A stretch of 64,000 bases of DNA from Micromonospora echinospora (lineage in GTDB: Bacteria > Actinomycetota > Actinomycetes > Mycobacteriales > Micromonosporaceae): positions 248,001 to 312,000 of the forward strand of contig NZ_LT607413.1 in assembly GCF_900091495.1 (NCBI RefSeq). The letters are read 5' to 3'. The position numbers and the translations under genes were made by a program. Under the pieces are notes generated by a model that was not told the DNA's origin, did no database searches, and worked only from the letters and a program-made list of their open reading frames with translations. This document shows positions 32,191 through 39,858 of the stretch, in pieces; the first letter of the stretch is position 1, and each line of letters opens with the position of its first letter.

Positions 32191-33187
32191 CGCGTGCCTC
32201 CTCGACCCGGCGTTCACCCCGCTCCGCCACCGCGTCCGCGTCCTCGGTCAGGTCGGGCGCCTGCGCCGGGCGCGGTACGCAGAGCCACAGCGCCCCGGGG
32301 CGGATCTCCGCCCGCAGTGACCGGCCGGGTTCGATCAGGTCGCCGTCGAGTTCCCGGGGCTGCGCGCGGTTGCTGGTGATCTCGACGCGTCGGCACCGGA
32401 GGACCTCCATCCGGGGCACCCGGTCGCGGCGGCGCACCACCGCCCAGCCGAGTTCCAGCCACTGCCGCAGCGTGCGCGGGGTGAGCACAGCCACGTCGAG
32501 GTAGCCGTCGTCCGGTTCCGCCTCGGTCAACAGGGTCACCCCGCCCTGGAGCCGCCCGACGTTGGCGACCAGCACCGACTTGGCACGGCGGCGCAGCGGA
32601 GGCCGGTCGTCCACCCGGATGCTGACCTTCATCGGCCGGTCCCGCAGGTGGCGGGCGGCACCCACCACGTACGCCGGCCAGCCGATGCGCGCCTTGGTGG
32701 TCTCGGAGGTGTCGGCGAGCATCTGGGCGTCGAAGCCCATCCCGGCCATCACCACGAAGTGGTGCCCGTCGACGGCCCCCACGTCGAGTCGGCGGCGTCC
32801 CTGCTCGACGGCCACCTCCAGTCCGGCGGCGAGGTCGCCGGAGAGACCGAGGTTCGCCGCGAGCAGGTTGCCGGTGCCCTGCGGCAGCACGGCCAGGGCC
32901 ACCTCGGTGCCGACCAACCCGCTCACGCAGGACATCACGGTGCCGTCACCGCCGCAGGCGAAGACGACGTCCACGCCGGCCGCGACGGCCTTCTCGGTCT
33001 GGCCGCGTCCCGGGTCCTCGACGGTGGTCTCGTACCAGAGCGGCTCGGACCAGCCGGCGGCGGTCAGGGTCTCGTCGACGACGCGCCGCAGCTCGTCGAG
33101 ATCGGCGACCTTGACCGGGTTGACCACCACGGCGGACCGCAGCCCGCGCCGGTCCGCCCCGCGCCGTCCACCCTTTCCAGCATCCAC
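32183..33187 (-). CDS. Diacylglycerol kinase family lipid kinase
   Basis: About 334 residues. The DAGK catalytic signature is seen as DVVFACGGDGTVMSCVSGLV followed by LAVLPQGTGNLLAANLGLS. C-terminal features are VMAGMGFDAQMLADT and LDGDLIEPGRSLRAEI. It should phosphorylate a lipid with ATP (diacylglycerol, ceramide or a related lipid). The frame is open up to 33247; GTG 33187 is a choice without a clear ribosome site. It overlaps the YihY gene, and a PAP2 phosphatase follows, so kinase and phosphatase sit in one operon. Confidence 0.87.
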   Translation of the reverse strand: MDAGKGGRRGADRRGLRSAVVVNPVKVADLDELRRVVDETLTAAGWSEPLWYETTVEDPGRGQTEKAVAAGVDVVFACGGDGTVMSCVSGLVGTEVALAVLPQGTGNLLAANLGLSGDLAAGLEVAVEQGRRRLDVGAVDGHHFVVMAGMGFDAQMLADTSETTKARIGWPAYVVGAARHLRDRPMKVSIRVDDRPPLRRRAKSVLVANVGRLQGGVTLLTEAEPDDGYLDVAVLTPRTLRQWLELGWAVVRRRDRVPRMEVLRCRRVEITSNRAQPRELDGDLIEPGRSLRAEIRPGALWLCVPRPAQAPDLTEDADAVAERGERRVEEARGE

Positions 33188-33291
33188 GGCGTCAGTGTGC
33201 AGCAATGCGGCGGCGGCAGCGACCCGGCGGTGTCCGTCGTCGGGCACACCACAAAAAGGTTTCCGGCGGGTGCCCGGTGGTCAGGAGCCGC

Positions 33292-33334
33292 GACGAGACC
33301 TGGCGGCGGCGCTGCGCCGCCGCCAGGTCTCGTC
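33292..33334 (-). terminator. Perfect 20-bp stem terminator after the Clp-N gene
   Basis: The arms (33292-33311 and 33315-33334) are exact complements around CTG. The outer end of the stem overlaps the Clp-N stop codon at 33333. No T-tract. Confidence 0.8.
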
Positions 33335-33899
33335 AGGCCACCGCCCGCACCGCCACGTCGACGCGGTGGCGCAGGTCGCGCAGGTCGACACCGGCCTCGA
33401 CGAGCACCTGACCGGCCAGGCCGGCACGTTCGTGCCGCAGGCCGAGCAGGATGTGCTCGGTGCCGATGTGCCGGTGCCGCAGGTGCAGCGCTTCGCGTAG
33501 GGCCAGTTCCAGCACCTTCTTGGCCCGGGGCGAGAAGGTGCCACCCTCCGAGCGCCGCCACCAGCCCCGGCGGCGCGACGGCGGGGTGGGGCCACGCAGC
33601 GCGCCCGGTCCGAAGGTCTCCTCGATCCGCGCCTCGATGGCAGCCAGGTCGATCCCGATCTCCCGCAGCGCGTCGGCGTCCGCCTCGCCGAGCACCGCGC
33701 CCCGGTCGACCTGCGCGACGATCCGCGCGCGCAGGTCGTCGGCCGGGAGACCGAGGTCGGCGAGCACCTGGGTGGCCAGCGCGTCGGGGTCGGCGAGCAG
33801 GGCCAGGAGCAGGTGCTGGGTGTCGACCGGCTGCGGGCCAGCCTCGTCCCGGGCCCGCCGGACCACCTCGCGGGCCCGGACGGTGAACCGTTCGAACAT
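33333..33899 (-). CDS. Clp N-terminal-domain protein (stand-alone)
   Basis: 188 residues. Two Clp_N repeats are visible: MFERFTVRAREVVRRARDEA ... DTQHLLLALLADPDALA and FSPRAKKVLELALREALHLR ... GTEHILLGLRHERAGLA. No AAA+ module follows, so it is an adaptor-like protein and not a ClpC chaperone. It might bind Clp substrates or the Clp machinery. ATG 33899 shares a base with the stop of the upstream HTH gene (TGATG), with GGGAGG just before, indicating tight coupling. A 20-bp stem terminator ends this two-gene operon. Confidence 0.85.
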   Translation of the reverse strand: MFERFTVRAREVVRRARDEAGPQPVDTQHLLLALLADPDALATQVLADLGLPADDLRARIVAQVDRGAVLGEADADALREIGIDLAAIEARIEETFGPGALRGPTPPSRRRGWWRRSEGGTFSPRAKKVLELALREALHLRHRHIGTEHILLGLRHERAGLAGQVLVEAGVDLRDLRHRVDVAVRAVA

Positions 33900-34135
33900 C
33901 ACGCCTCCCAGGAGTGCTCGACCGCCGGACGTCCGGCGTGCTTCTTGTGGACCGCCTGCCGGCTGACCTCGAGCGCGTCGGCGATCTCCTGCCAGGACCA
34001 GCCCGCCCGTCGGGCGTTGTCCACCTGGACCACCTCCAACCGCTCCAGCAGCCGGCGCAGGGCGAGCACGGCCCGCAGCCCGACCCGGGGGTCGGCGCTG
34101 CCGGCCGCGGCCGCGAGTTCCGTCGCCTGACTCAT
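33899..34135 (-). CDS. Small helix-turn-helix regulator coupled to the Clp-N gene
   Basis: 78 residues. The HTH lies at about 44-66: AGWSWQEIADALEVSRQAVH followed by KKH. The N-terminal part is helical and Ala/Leu-rich (VGLRAVLALRRLLERLEVVQ). It resembles sigma-factor region-4-like or MerR-like short DNA binders. It is the first gene of an operon with the Clp-N protein. The operon promoter overlaps TTGACA-type inverted repeats, which suggests autoregulation by this protein. Confidence 0.82.
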   Translation of the reverse strand: MSQATELAAAAGSADPRVGLRAVLALRRLLERLEVVQVDNARRAGWSWQEIADALEVSRQAVHKKHAGRPAVEHSWEA

Positions 34136-34142
34136 GCCGTCA

Positions 34143-34188
34143 ATCTACGTTGACAGCTCGGCGATTGTCAACCTCAGTTGACAATCGC
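34143..34188 (-). promoter_or_regulatory. Promoter and double operator of the HTH/Clp-N operon
   Basis: On the minus strand TTGACA (34166-34171), 17 bases, GTAGAT (34143-34148) form a near-consensus promoter. A perfect 12-bp inverted repeat GCGATTGTCAAC-CTCA-GTTGACAATCGC (34161-34188) covers the -35, and a third TTGACA half-site (34150-34155) lies between -35 and -10. A protein bound here would block RNA polymerase. The start codon is only about 8 bases from the -10, so the mRNA is leaderless or nearly so. Confidence 0.72.
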
Positions 34189-34217
34189 CACCCGTTCGGG
34201 CGGCATCCCGAACGTCC

Positions 34218-35714
34218 TCACAGACAGCGGAGGTAATCGGCGACCGCTCCCGCCTGCGTCGGGTCGGCGACCAGCCCGACGTGTCCGTCCGGGCGGACGA
34301 GGACCAGGGCGTCGGTGCCGTAGGCATCTGCCACGGCTCCGTCGTCCAGGAAGCCACCCGGCCCGACCAGGTACGACCGGACGGTGTCGGTGGCGACCTC
34401 CCCAAGCACCCCGGCGCAGCGTTCGCCGAGGCCGAGCAGGGTGAAATGCGGTCCACGGAAGAGGTCGAAGAGACGGGTCGACGCGCCGGTGACGCCGTCG
34501 CGCAGCGGCGCGTCCGGCGCCCGGTCACCCGGTACGGGCCCGACGGTCCGGCCCGGGGCGTGGCGGGAGAGTCGGCTCCACGGATAGCGGAGCATGAGTT
34601 GGGTGAGTTCGGGCGAGGCCACGGCGTCCACGCCACCGCCCGTCTCCCTGATTGCGGCGAGTACGGCGTCGAGCCGTTCCGACGTGATGTCGAGCAGCCA
34701 GCTCGCGATCGGCAGCCGTTCCTCCTCGTACGTGTCGAGCAACTCCGCACCCGCCGTACCCGCCAGCACGAGGCCCAGCTTCCAGCCGAGGTTGTAGGCG
34801 TCCTGGATGCCGCTGTTCATGCCCAGGCCCCCCGCGATCGGGTGGACGTGCGCGGCGTCTCCGGCGAGGAACACCCGGCCCACCCGGAGCTGGTCGACCA
34901 TACGGACGTTGACCCGGTAGGTCGAGCGCCACGACAGGTTGCGCAGCCGCACGGTCGGGATGCCGGCGACCCGGTCGAAGGTCCGCTGGAACCGTTCCAA
35001 CGTCGGTTCCAGGGGCGAACCGTCCCGGTCGAGTTCATGGGACGCCTGCACCTGGAAGGCGTCGGCGCCGGGGAGCGGACACAGCATGATCGCACCATCG
35101 GCGGTGAACCACTGGTGCCAGGCGTCACGGCCGAGCCCGTCGACCTCGACGTCGCCGACGGCCATCAGTTGGACGTCCGGCGTCCGGCCGCGCAGACCCA
35201 GGCCGAGCGCCTTGCGGACGGCGCTCCGGCCGCCATCGCAACCGACCAGGTAGCGGGCCCGGATCTCGGTCCCGCCGACGGTGGCCGTCACGCCGTCGGC
35301 GTGTTGGTGGAAGCCGCGCAGTTCGGCGTCGCGTTCGACGGCGACGCCGAGGTCGTCCAGCCGCTCGCGCAGGATCTGCTCCACCCGCCACTGGGGGATC
35401 ATCAGGCCGACCGGGTACGGCACGTCCGGGGTGGGCACCCGTCCGGCCTCGGGGTCGATCTCGTCGACCACCTCCGCCCCCCGGTACTTGCGGTGCGGCA
35501 TGTGGGTGGCCCCGGAGGCCAGGATCCGGTCGACCACCGCGAGGTCGTCGAAGACCTCCAGGCTGCGGGGGCTCAGGCCCTTGCCACGGGAACCGCGCGG
35601 GAACTCCGGCGCCCGATCGACGATGCGCACCGCGACGCCGCGCCGGGCAAGGTCACACGCGAGCGTCAAGCCGGTCGGGCCGGCACCCACCACGAGAACG
35701 TCTACCGGGGCCAT
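34218..35714 (-). CDS. FAD-dependent aromatic monooxygenase (PheA/TfdB-type)
   Basis: 498 residues. FAD-binding VLVVGAGPTGLTLACDLARR (GxGxxG) starts at residue 7. The DG motif is YLVGCDGGRSAVRKALG, and the GD motif GRVFLAGDAAHVHPIAGGLG is followed by MNSGIQDAYNLGWKL. The C-terminal thioredoxin-like domain is present (TDALVLVRPDGHVGL). Group A flavoprotein monooxygenases use NAD(P)H and O2 to hydroxylate phenolic or polyketide substrates. Rifampicin monooxygenases belong to the same group, but the substrate here is unknown. It is divergent from a TetR gene, its probable repressor. Confidence 0.88.
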   Translation of the reverse strand: MAPVDVLVVGAGPTGLTLACDLARRGVAVRIVDRAPEFPRGSRGKGLSPRSLEVFDDLAVVDRILASGATHMPHRKYRGAEVVDEIDPEAGRVPTPDVPYPVGLMIPQWRVEQILRERLDDLGVAVERDAELRGFHQHADGVTATVGGTEIRARYLVGCDGGRSAVRKALGLGLRGRTPDVQLMAVGDVEVDGLGRDAWHQWFTADGAIMLCPLPGADAFQVQASHELDRDGSPLEPTLERFQRTFDRVAGIPTVRLRNLSWRSTYRVNVRMVDQLRVGRVFLAGDAAHVHPIAGGLGMNSGIQDAYNLGWKLGLVLAGTAGAELLDTYEEERLPIASWLLDITSERLDAVLAAIRETGGGVDAVASPELTQLMLRYPWSRLSRHAPGRTVGPVPGDRAPDAPLRDGVTGASTRLFDLFRGPHFTLLGLGERCAGVLGEVATDTVRSYLVGPGGFLDDGAVADAYGTDALVLVRPDGHVGLVADPTQAGAVADYLRCL

Positions 35715-35725
35715 GCGCCCATCAA

Positions 35726-35767
35726 AACGTTACCGAGTTAAAAAAGCAACCCGGTTACTAACGTTAC
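35726..35767. promoter_or_regulatory. Probable TetR operator between FAD monooxygenase and TetR genes
   Basis: AACGTTAC occurs at 35726 and 35760, each built around the palindrome AACGTT. Between them GTTACCGAGTTAAA and AACCCGGTTACTAAC form a loose inverted repeat. The 62-base divergent intergenic space is markedly AT-rich against its surroundings. Confidence 0.55.
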
Positions 35768-35776
35768 GCTGGTCAG

Positions 35777-36406
35777 ATGACCGAGCCGACAGGGCTACGG
35801 GCCCGGAAGCGGGCACGAACCCGTGACGCGATCGCCGACGCGGCGATCTCCCTGTTCCTGGCGCACGGCTTCGACCAGGTCTCGGTCAACGACGTCGCCG
35901 CGACGGCCGAGGTTTCCAAGCCCACCCTCTTCCGGTATTTCGCCACCAAGGAAGACCTGGTGCTGCACCGGTTCGCGGACCACAACGGCGAGGCCGCGCG
36001 GGTCGTCCGTGACCGCCAGCCCGGCGTACCACCGTTGACCGCGCTGCACCGGCACTTCCGGGCCGGTCTCGACCGGCACGATCCCGTCACCGGCCTCAAC
36101 GATCATCCCGAGGTGCTCGCGTTCCACCGGCTGGTGTTCACCACGCCGAGCCTGGCCGGACGGCTCACGCGGTACATGCTCGACGACGAGGAGGCGCTGG
36201 CGGACGCCCTCGGCCCGGGCATCGAGGCGCGACTGCGGGCCGCCCAGGTACTCGCGGTCCAACGGGTGCTCGCCCGGACCAACTGGCGGAAACTCGCCGA
36301 CGGCCGGACCGCCTCCGACGTCCATCCCGAGGCGGTGTCCGACGCCGATCTCGCCTTCGCCCAACTCCTGTCCGGAACCGGTGGCACCACCCGCGACGGT
36401 TCCTGA
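35777..36406 (+). CDS. TetR-family transcriptional regulator
   Basis: 209 residues. The N-terminal HTH reads RDAIADAAISLFLAHGFDQV, SVNDVAATAEVSKPTLFRYF, ATKEDLVLHRF. The C-terminal ligand domain is helical (LGPGIEARLRAAQVLAVQRV), as in the TetR_C_17/MftR-like group. It lies head-to-head with the FAD monooxygenase, with only 62 bases of shared, repeat-bearing promoter between. It should repress both until an aromatic inducer binds; the inducer is unknown. Confidence 0.9.
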   Translation: MTEPTGLRARKRARTRDAIADAAISLFLAHGFDQVSVNDVAATAEVSKPTLFRYFATKEDLVLHRFADHNGEAARVVRDRQPGVPPLTALHRHFRAGLDRHDPVTGLNDHPEVLAFHRLVFTTPSLAGRLTRYMLDDEEALADALGPGIEARLRAAQVLAVQRVLARTNWRKLADGRTASDVHPEAVSDADLAFAQLLSGTGGTTRDGS

Positions 36407-36667
36407 CCGGGAGAACCGTCGCTCCTGCCGTGATCCACGGACGGGGCCACTCCCGGTCGGTCGGGCGTCACGGATCACTTCCTCTGCGAACGCGCAGTCC
36501 GTACGATCGAAAGCCGTCAGCGGCATCCCGGCACGGGTGCCGCCGCGGAGCGGGACCACCCCACCGGCATGCGGGCTCATGCCGGTCGACCGGCGTGCGG
36601 TCCCCGCGTCCACCTCGCACCGACGCCCCCGCGCGCACCCACCGCGAACCACTGGAAGGACACCCCC

Positions 36668-38650
36668 ATGCGCGCTGTCAGGACGCGCCACCGTCGGACG
36701 CTGCCGGGCCTGCTGGCCCTGGTCGCCCTCGCCACCGCCGCCCTCGCCACCGTGCCGCTGACCGGTCCGCCCGCCCACGCCGCCGACCCTGTCGTGGTGG
36801 TCGACGCCACCTTCGAGGACGGCACCACCCAGGGCTTCCGGGCCCGGGGCGGGGAGACCGTCGCGGTCAGCACCGCCGCCGCCCACGGCGGCACCCGCAG
36901 CCTGCTCACCTCCGCGCGGACCGCGAGTTGGCAGGGCCCCACCCTCGACCTGATCGACAAGATGGAACAGGGCAGGCGCTACGAACTGTCGGTCTGGGTC
37001 CGGCTCGCCGCCGGCCAGTCCCCCGCCCAGGTCCGGCTCAGCGTGCAACGCGACGCCGACGGCACCTCCGCCTACGACCAGGTCGTCGGCAACACGGCGG
37101 TCACCGCCGACGCCTGGGTCCGGCTGCGCGGCACCTACGTCCTCGCCCACAACGTGGACGGCCTGTCCGCGTACGTGGAGACCGCCAGCGGCACCGCCGA
37201 CCTGCACGTCGACGACTTCACCCTGTCGTACCAGCCCACCAAGCCGGTGCAGACCGACATCCCCGCGCTGCGCGACGTCCTCGCCGACGACTTCCCGATC
37301 GGGGCGGCGATCAGCAACCGGCAGATCATCGGCGACCAGGCCACCCTGCTGCGCCGCCACTTCTCCACCGTGACGCCCGGCAACGCGCTCAAGTGGGACG
37401 CCACCCAGCCGGCGGAGGGCACCTTCCGGTGGGCCGACGCCGACGCGCAGGTCGACTTCGCCACCGCCAACGGCCTGGCCGTCCGGGGACACACCCTGGT
37501 CTGGCACCAGCAGACCCCGGCCTGGGTGTTCACCGACACCGACGGCACCCCGCTGACCTCCGACCCGGCCGACAAGGCCCTGCTGCTGGACCGGCTGGAG
37601 ACCCACATCCGGACCGTCGTCGGCCGGTACGGCGACGCGATCGGCGTCTGGGACGTCGCCAACGAGGTGATCGACGAGAACCAGGCCGACGGCCTGCGCC
37701 GCAGCCGGTGGTACGAGATCACCGGCCTGGACTACCTGCGCACCGCCTTCCGGGTGGCCCGCGAGGTCGCGCCGACCGCGAAGCTCTACCTCAACGACTA
37801 CAACACCAACGTGCCCGCCAAACGGGACAAGCTGCGGAACCTGGTGAGCCAACTGCGCGCCGAGGGCGTGCCGGTCGACGGGGTCGGGCACCAGATGCAC
37901 GTCAACATCCAGTGGCCGTCGGTCGCCGAGACCGAGGCGATGCTCCAGGCGTTCGTGCCCCTCGGGGTGGAACAGCAGGTCACCGAGATGGACATCAGCA
38001 TCTACACCAACAACGACGAGTCCTTCCCCACCCCGCCGGCCGACCGGCTGCTCACCCAGGCGTACAAGTACCGGGACCTGTTCGCCCTTTACCGCCGGTA
38101 CGCCGACGAGCTGACCTCGGTGACCCTGTGGGGGCTGGCCGACGACGACACCTGGCTGGACACCTTCCCGGTGGCCCGCAAGGACGCGCCGCTGCTCTTC
38201 GACACCGAACTCCAGGCCAAACCGGCCTACTGGGGGATCGTCGACCCGACCCGGATCAACCCGACCCCGTCGCCCACGGTGAGCCCCTCCCCCACGGGCA
38301 CGCCCACCCCGGACCCGACCGGCGGGGTGGACTCCTGCCGGGTCACGTACGCCGTCACCAACCAGTGGTCGGGCGGCTTCCAGGCGACCGTCCGGGTCAG
38401 CAACACGGGCACGCAGGCCCGCACCGGCTGGACGCTGCGGTGGAGCTTCCCGGACGGGCAGCGGGTCACCCAGCTCTGGAACGGCACCCACCAGCAGTCC
38501 GGCGCCGACGTGACGGTCTCGCCCGCCTCGTGGAACGGCACCCTGCCGGGCGGCGGGACGGTCGAGGTCGGCTTCCTCGGCAGCTGGTCCACGGCCAACA
38601 CGCACCCGTCCGCGTTCTCCCTCGACGGCCTGCCCTGCCTCCGCGGCTGA
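36668..38650 (+). CDS. Secreted GH10 endo-1,4-beta-xylanase with CBM4/9-like and CBM2 modules
   Basis: 660 residues. The signal peptide ends near AHA-A (38). A beta-sandwich CBM4/9-like domain spans about 42-190 (VVVVDATFEDGTTQGFRARG ... LHVDDFTLSY). The GH10 barrel is about 198-530 with acid/base E333 (WDVANEVIDE) and nucleophile E440 (VTEMDISIY); NALKWDATQPAEG and VRGHTLVWHQQTPAW are further signatures. A Pro/Ser/Thr linker leads to CBM2 (555-660, CRVTYAVTNQWSGGFQATV). It hydrolyses xylan outside the cell. AAGGA precedes ATG 36668. With the GH5 mannanase it indicates plant-wall degradation. The 260 bases upstream hold no gene. Confidence 0.93.
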   Translation: MRAVRTRHRRTLPGLLALVALATAALATVPLTGPPAHAADPVVVVDATFEDGTTQGFRARGGETVAVSTAAAHGGTRSLLTSARTASWQGPTLDLIDKMEQGRRYELSVWVRLAAGQSPAQVRLSVQRDADGTSAYDQVVGNTAVTADAWVRLRGTYVLAHNVDGLSAYVETASGTADLHVDDFTLSYQPTKPVQTDIPALRDVLADDFPIGAAISNRQIIGDQATLLRRHFSTVTPGNALKWDATQPAEGTFRWADADAQVDFATANGLAVRGHTLVWHQQTPAWVFTDTDGTPLTSDPADKALLLDRLETHIRTVVGRYGDAIGVWDVANEVIDENQADGLRRSRWYEITGLDYLRTAFRVAREVAPTAKLYLNDYNTNVPAKRDKLRNLVSQLRAEGVPVDGVGHQMHVNIQWPSVAETEAMLQAFVPLGVEQQVTEMDISIYTNNDESFPTPPADRLLTQAYKYRDLFALYRRYADELTSVTLWGLADDDTWLDTFPVARKDAPLLFDTELQAKPAYWGIVDPTRINPTPSPTVSPSPTGTPTPDPTGGVDSCRVTYAVTNQWSGGFQATVRVSNTGTQARTGWTLRWSFPDGQRVTQLWNGTHQQSGADVTVSPASWNGTLPGGGTVEVGFLGSWSTANTHPSAFSLDGLPCLRG

Positions 38651-38678
38651 GCAGTCACCACCCCGCCGGGTGGTAGGA

Positions 38679-38718
38679 GGGGTCCCCTGTTACCGCTTTT
38701 TGCCGAGCAGGGGACCCC
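38679..38718. repeat. REP-like inverted repeat downstream of the xylanase gene
   Basis: GGGGTCCCCTG and CAGGGGACCCC pair perfectly around an 18-base T-rich loop (TTACCGCTTTTTGCCGAG). Each arm is itself close to palindromic. It can terminate the xylanase transcript. Its form recalls dispersed extragenic palindromes of Micromonosporaceae. The following about 80 bases repeat CACACACCCC and CCGGCA motifs. Confidence 0.6.
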
Positions 38719-38891
38719 TGCACACACCCCAGCACTGCCCCGGCACCCTCCTGCACACACCCCGGCACGCCCCAGCGCATCCCGGCATACGCCCCGGTCG
38801 GTGGCTCCGGTTCCGCCGACTCGCCCTGCCGGCGGCGACCGCGCCACTACTGTCGGCGATGACGCGGTGACGGCCGGGAGGTGACGCGACC

Positions 38892-39722
38892 ATGAGCGCA
38901 GCCGCCGACGCGCCCGTGGTGGTCGGGGTGAGCGGGTCGGACGAGAGCCTGCCGGTGGTACGGCTGGCCGCCCGGGAGGCGGCCGAGCACGGGCGGCGGC
39001 TCTCCGTGCTGCACGCCTTCAACTGGGAGGCGGCCCTGGCCGCGCCGAGTCTCGCCGGGGCCCGGACCGAGGCGGAAGGGGCGATCGACCGGGCCGTCGG
39101 GGCGGCCAGGGAGGTGGACGCCGACCTGCCGGTGGACGCGCACGTCGTCGAGGGCGCGGCGGTGGCGGTGCTGCTGCGGCAGTCCGAGTCGGCCTTCCTC
39201 GTCGTCGTCGGTGACGGCGGCATGACCACCCGGGACTGCGTGTCGCCCGAGGCGGCGGCCGTGCAGGTGGCCTCCCGGGCCGGCTGCCCGACCCTGGTGG
39301 CCCGCCTCGACCCGCCTCCGACGGGGCCGGTCGTGGTCGGACTGGACGGCTCGGCCACCTCCCGGTTCGCGCTGGACTTCGCCCTCGACTGCGCCGCCCG
39401 GCACGACGGCCGGCTCCGCGCGGTCCGGGTGGTCGAGCCGAACGGCGACGGGACGCGAACCGAGCGGGAGGTCGCCGACCTGCTCGCCCAGCGGGGATCG
39501 CGGCACCCGGCGGTCACCGCCGAGCCGGCGGTGCTGCGCGGCGATCCCGGCCAGGTGCTGATCGACCAGTCCCGTTCGGCCCGGCTGGTGGTGGTCGGGG
39601 CCCGGGGTGACCAGCCGTGGCGGGGCCTGCTCGGCGCGGTCAGCCAGTCGCTGCTGTACCACGCGCCTGCCCCGGTGGTGTTCATCCGTGGGGTCACCGA
39701 CGTCCCCCTGGAGACGCCGTGA
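38892..39722 (+). CDS. Tandem universal stress protein (two UspA domains)
   Basis: 276 residues, two UspA domains. The first (about 8-138) has [20 protein letters not shown] but VVVGDGGM in place of the ATP-loop GxxG-S pattern. The second (about 145-270) has [20 protein letters not shown] and [20 protein letters not shown], compatible with ATP binding. Such two-domain Usps are prominent in the mycobacterial DosR regulon. It opens the hypoxia-type block here. I see no DosR-type box directly upstream. GGGAGGTGA precedes the ATG. Confidence 0.88.
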   Translation: MSAAADAPVVVGVSGSDESLPVVRLAAREAAEHGRRLSVLHAFNWEAALAAPSLAGARTEAEGAIDRAVGAAREVDADLPVDAHVVEGAAVAVLLRQSESAFLVVVGDGGMTTRDCVSPEAAAVQVASRAGCPTLVARLDPPPTGPVVVGLDGSATSRFALDFALDCAARHDGRLRAVRVVEPNGDGTRTEREVADLLAQRGSRHPAVTAEPAVLRGDPGQVLIDQSRSARLVVVGARGDQPWRGLLGAVSQSLLYHAPAPVVFIRGVTDVPLETP

Positions 39723-39750
39723 CCGACGGGTCGTCCCGCCCGGTGGTTCC

Positions 39751-39764
39751 GGGACCAACGACCC
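39751..39764 (+). promoter_or_regulatory. DevR/DosR-type box upstream of the phosphoketolase gene
   Basis: GGGACCAACGACCC fits the GGGAC-N4-GNCCC pattern of DosR sites (mycobacterial core GGGAC-TWWA-GTCCC). It lies about 60-95 bases before the possible starts of the phosphoketolase gene. Confidence 0.55.
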
Positions 39765-39858
39765 TGCTTCCACGGCGGCGGGCGGGCGAGGCTGGATCCG
39801 CCGGACGAATCCGCCGTTCCGGATGCAGGATCCCCCGACCCGCGAGAGGCTTGCGCAG

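Noticed and set aside
38719..38891. A DosR-type box before the first universal stress protein
   Set aside because: No GGGAC-N4-GNCCC match was found; the gene is included in the cluster by content only.
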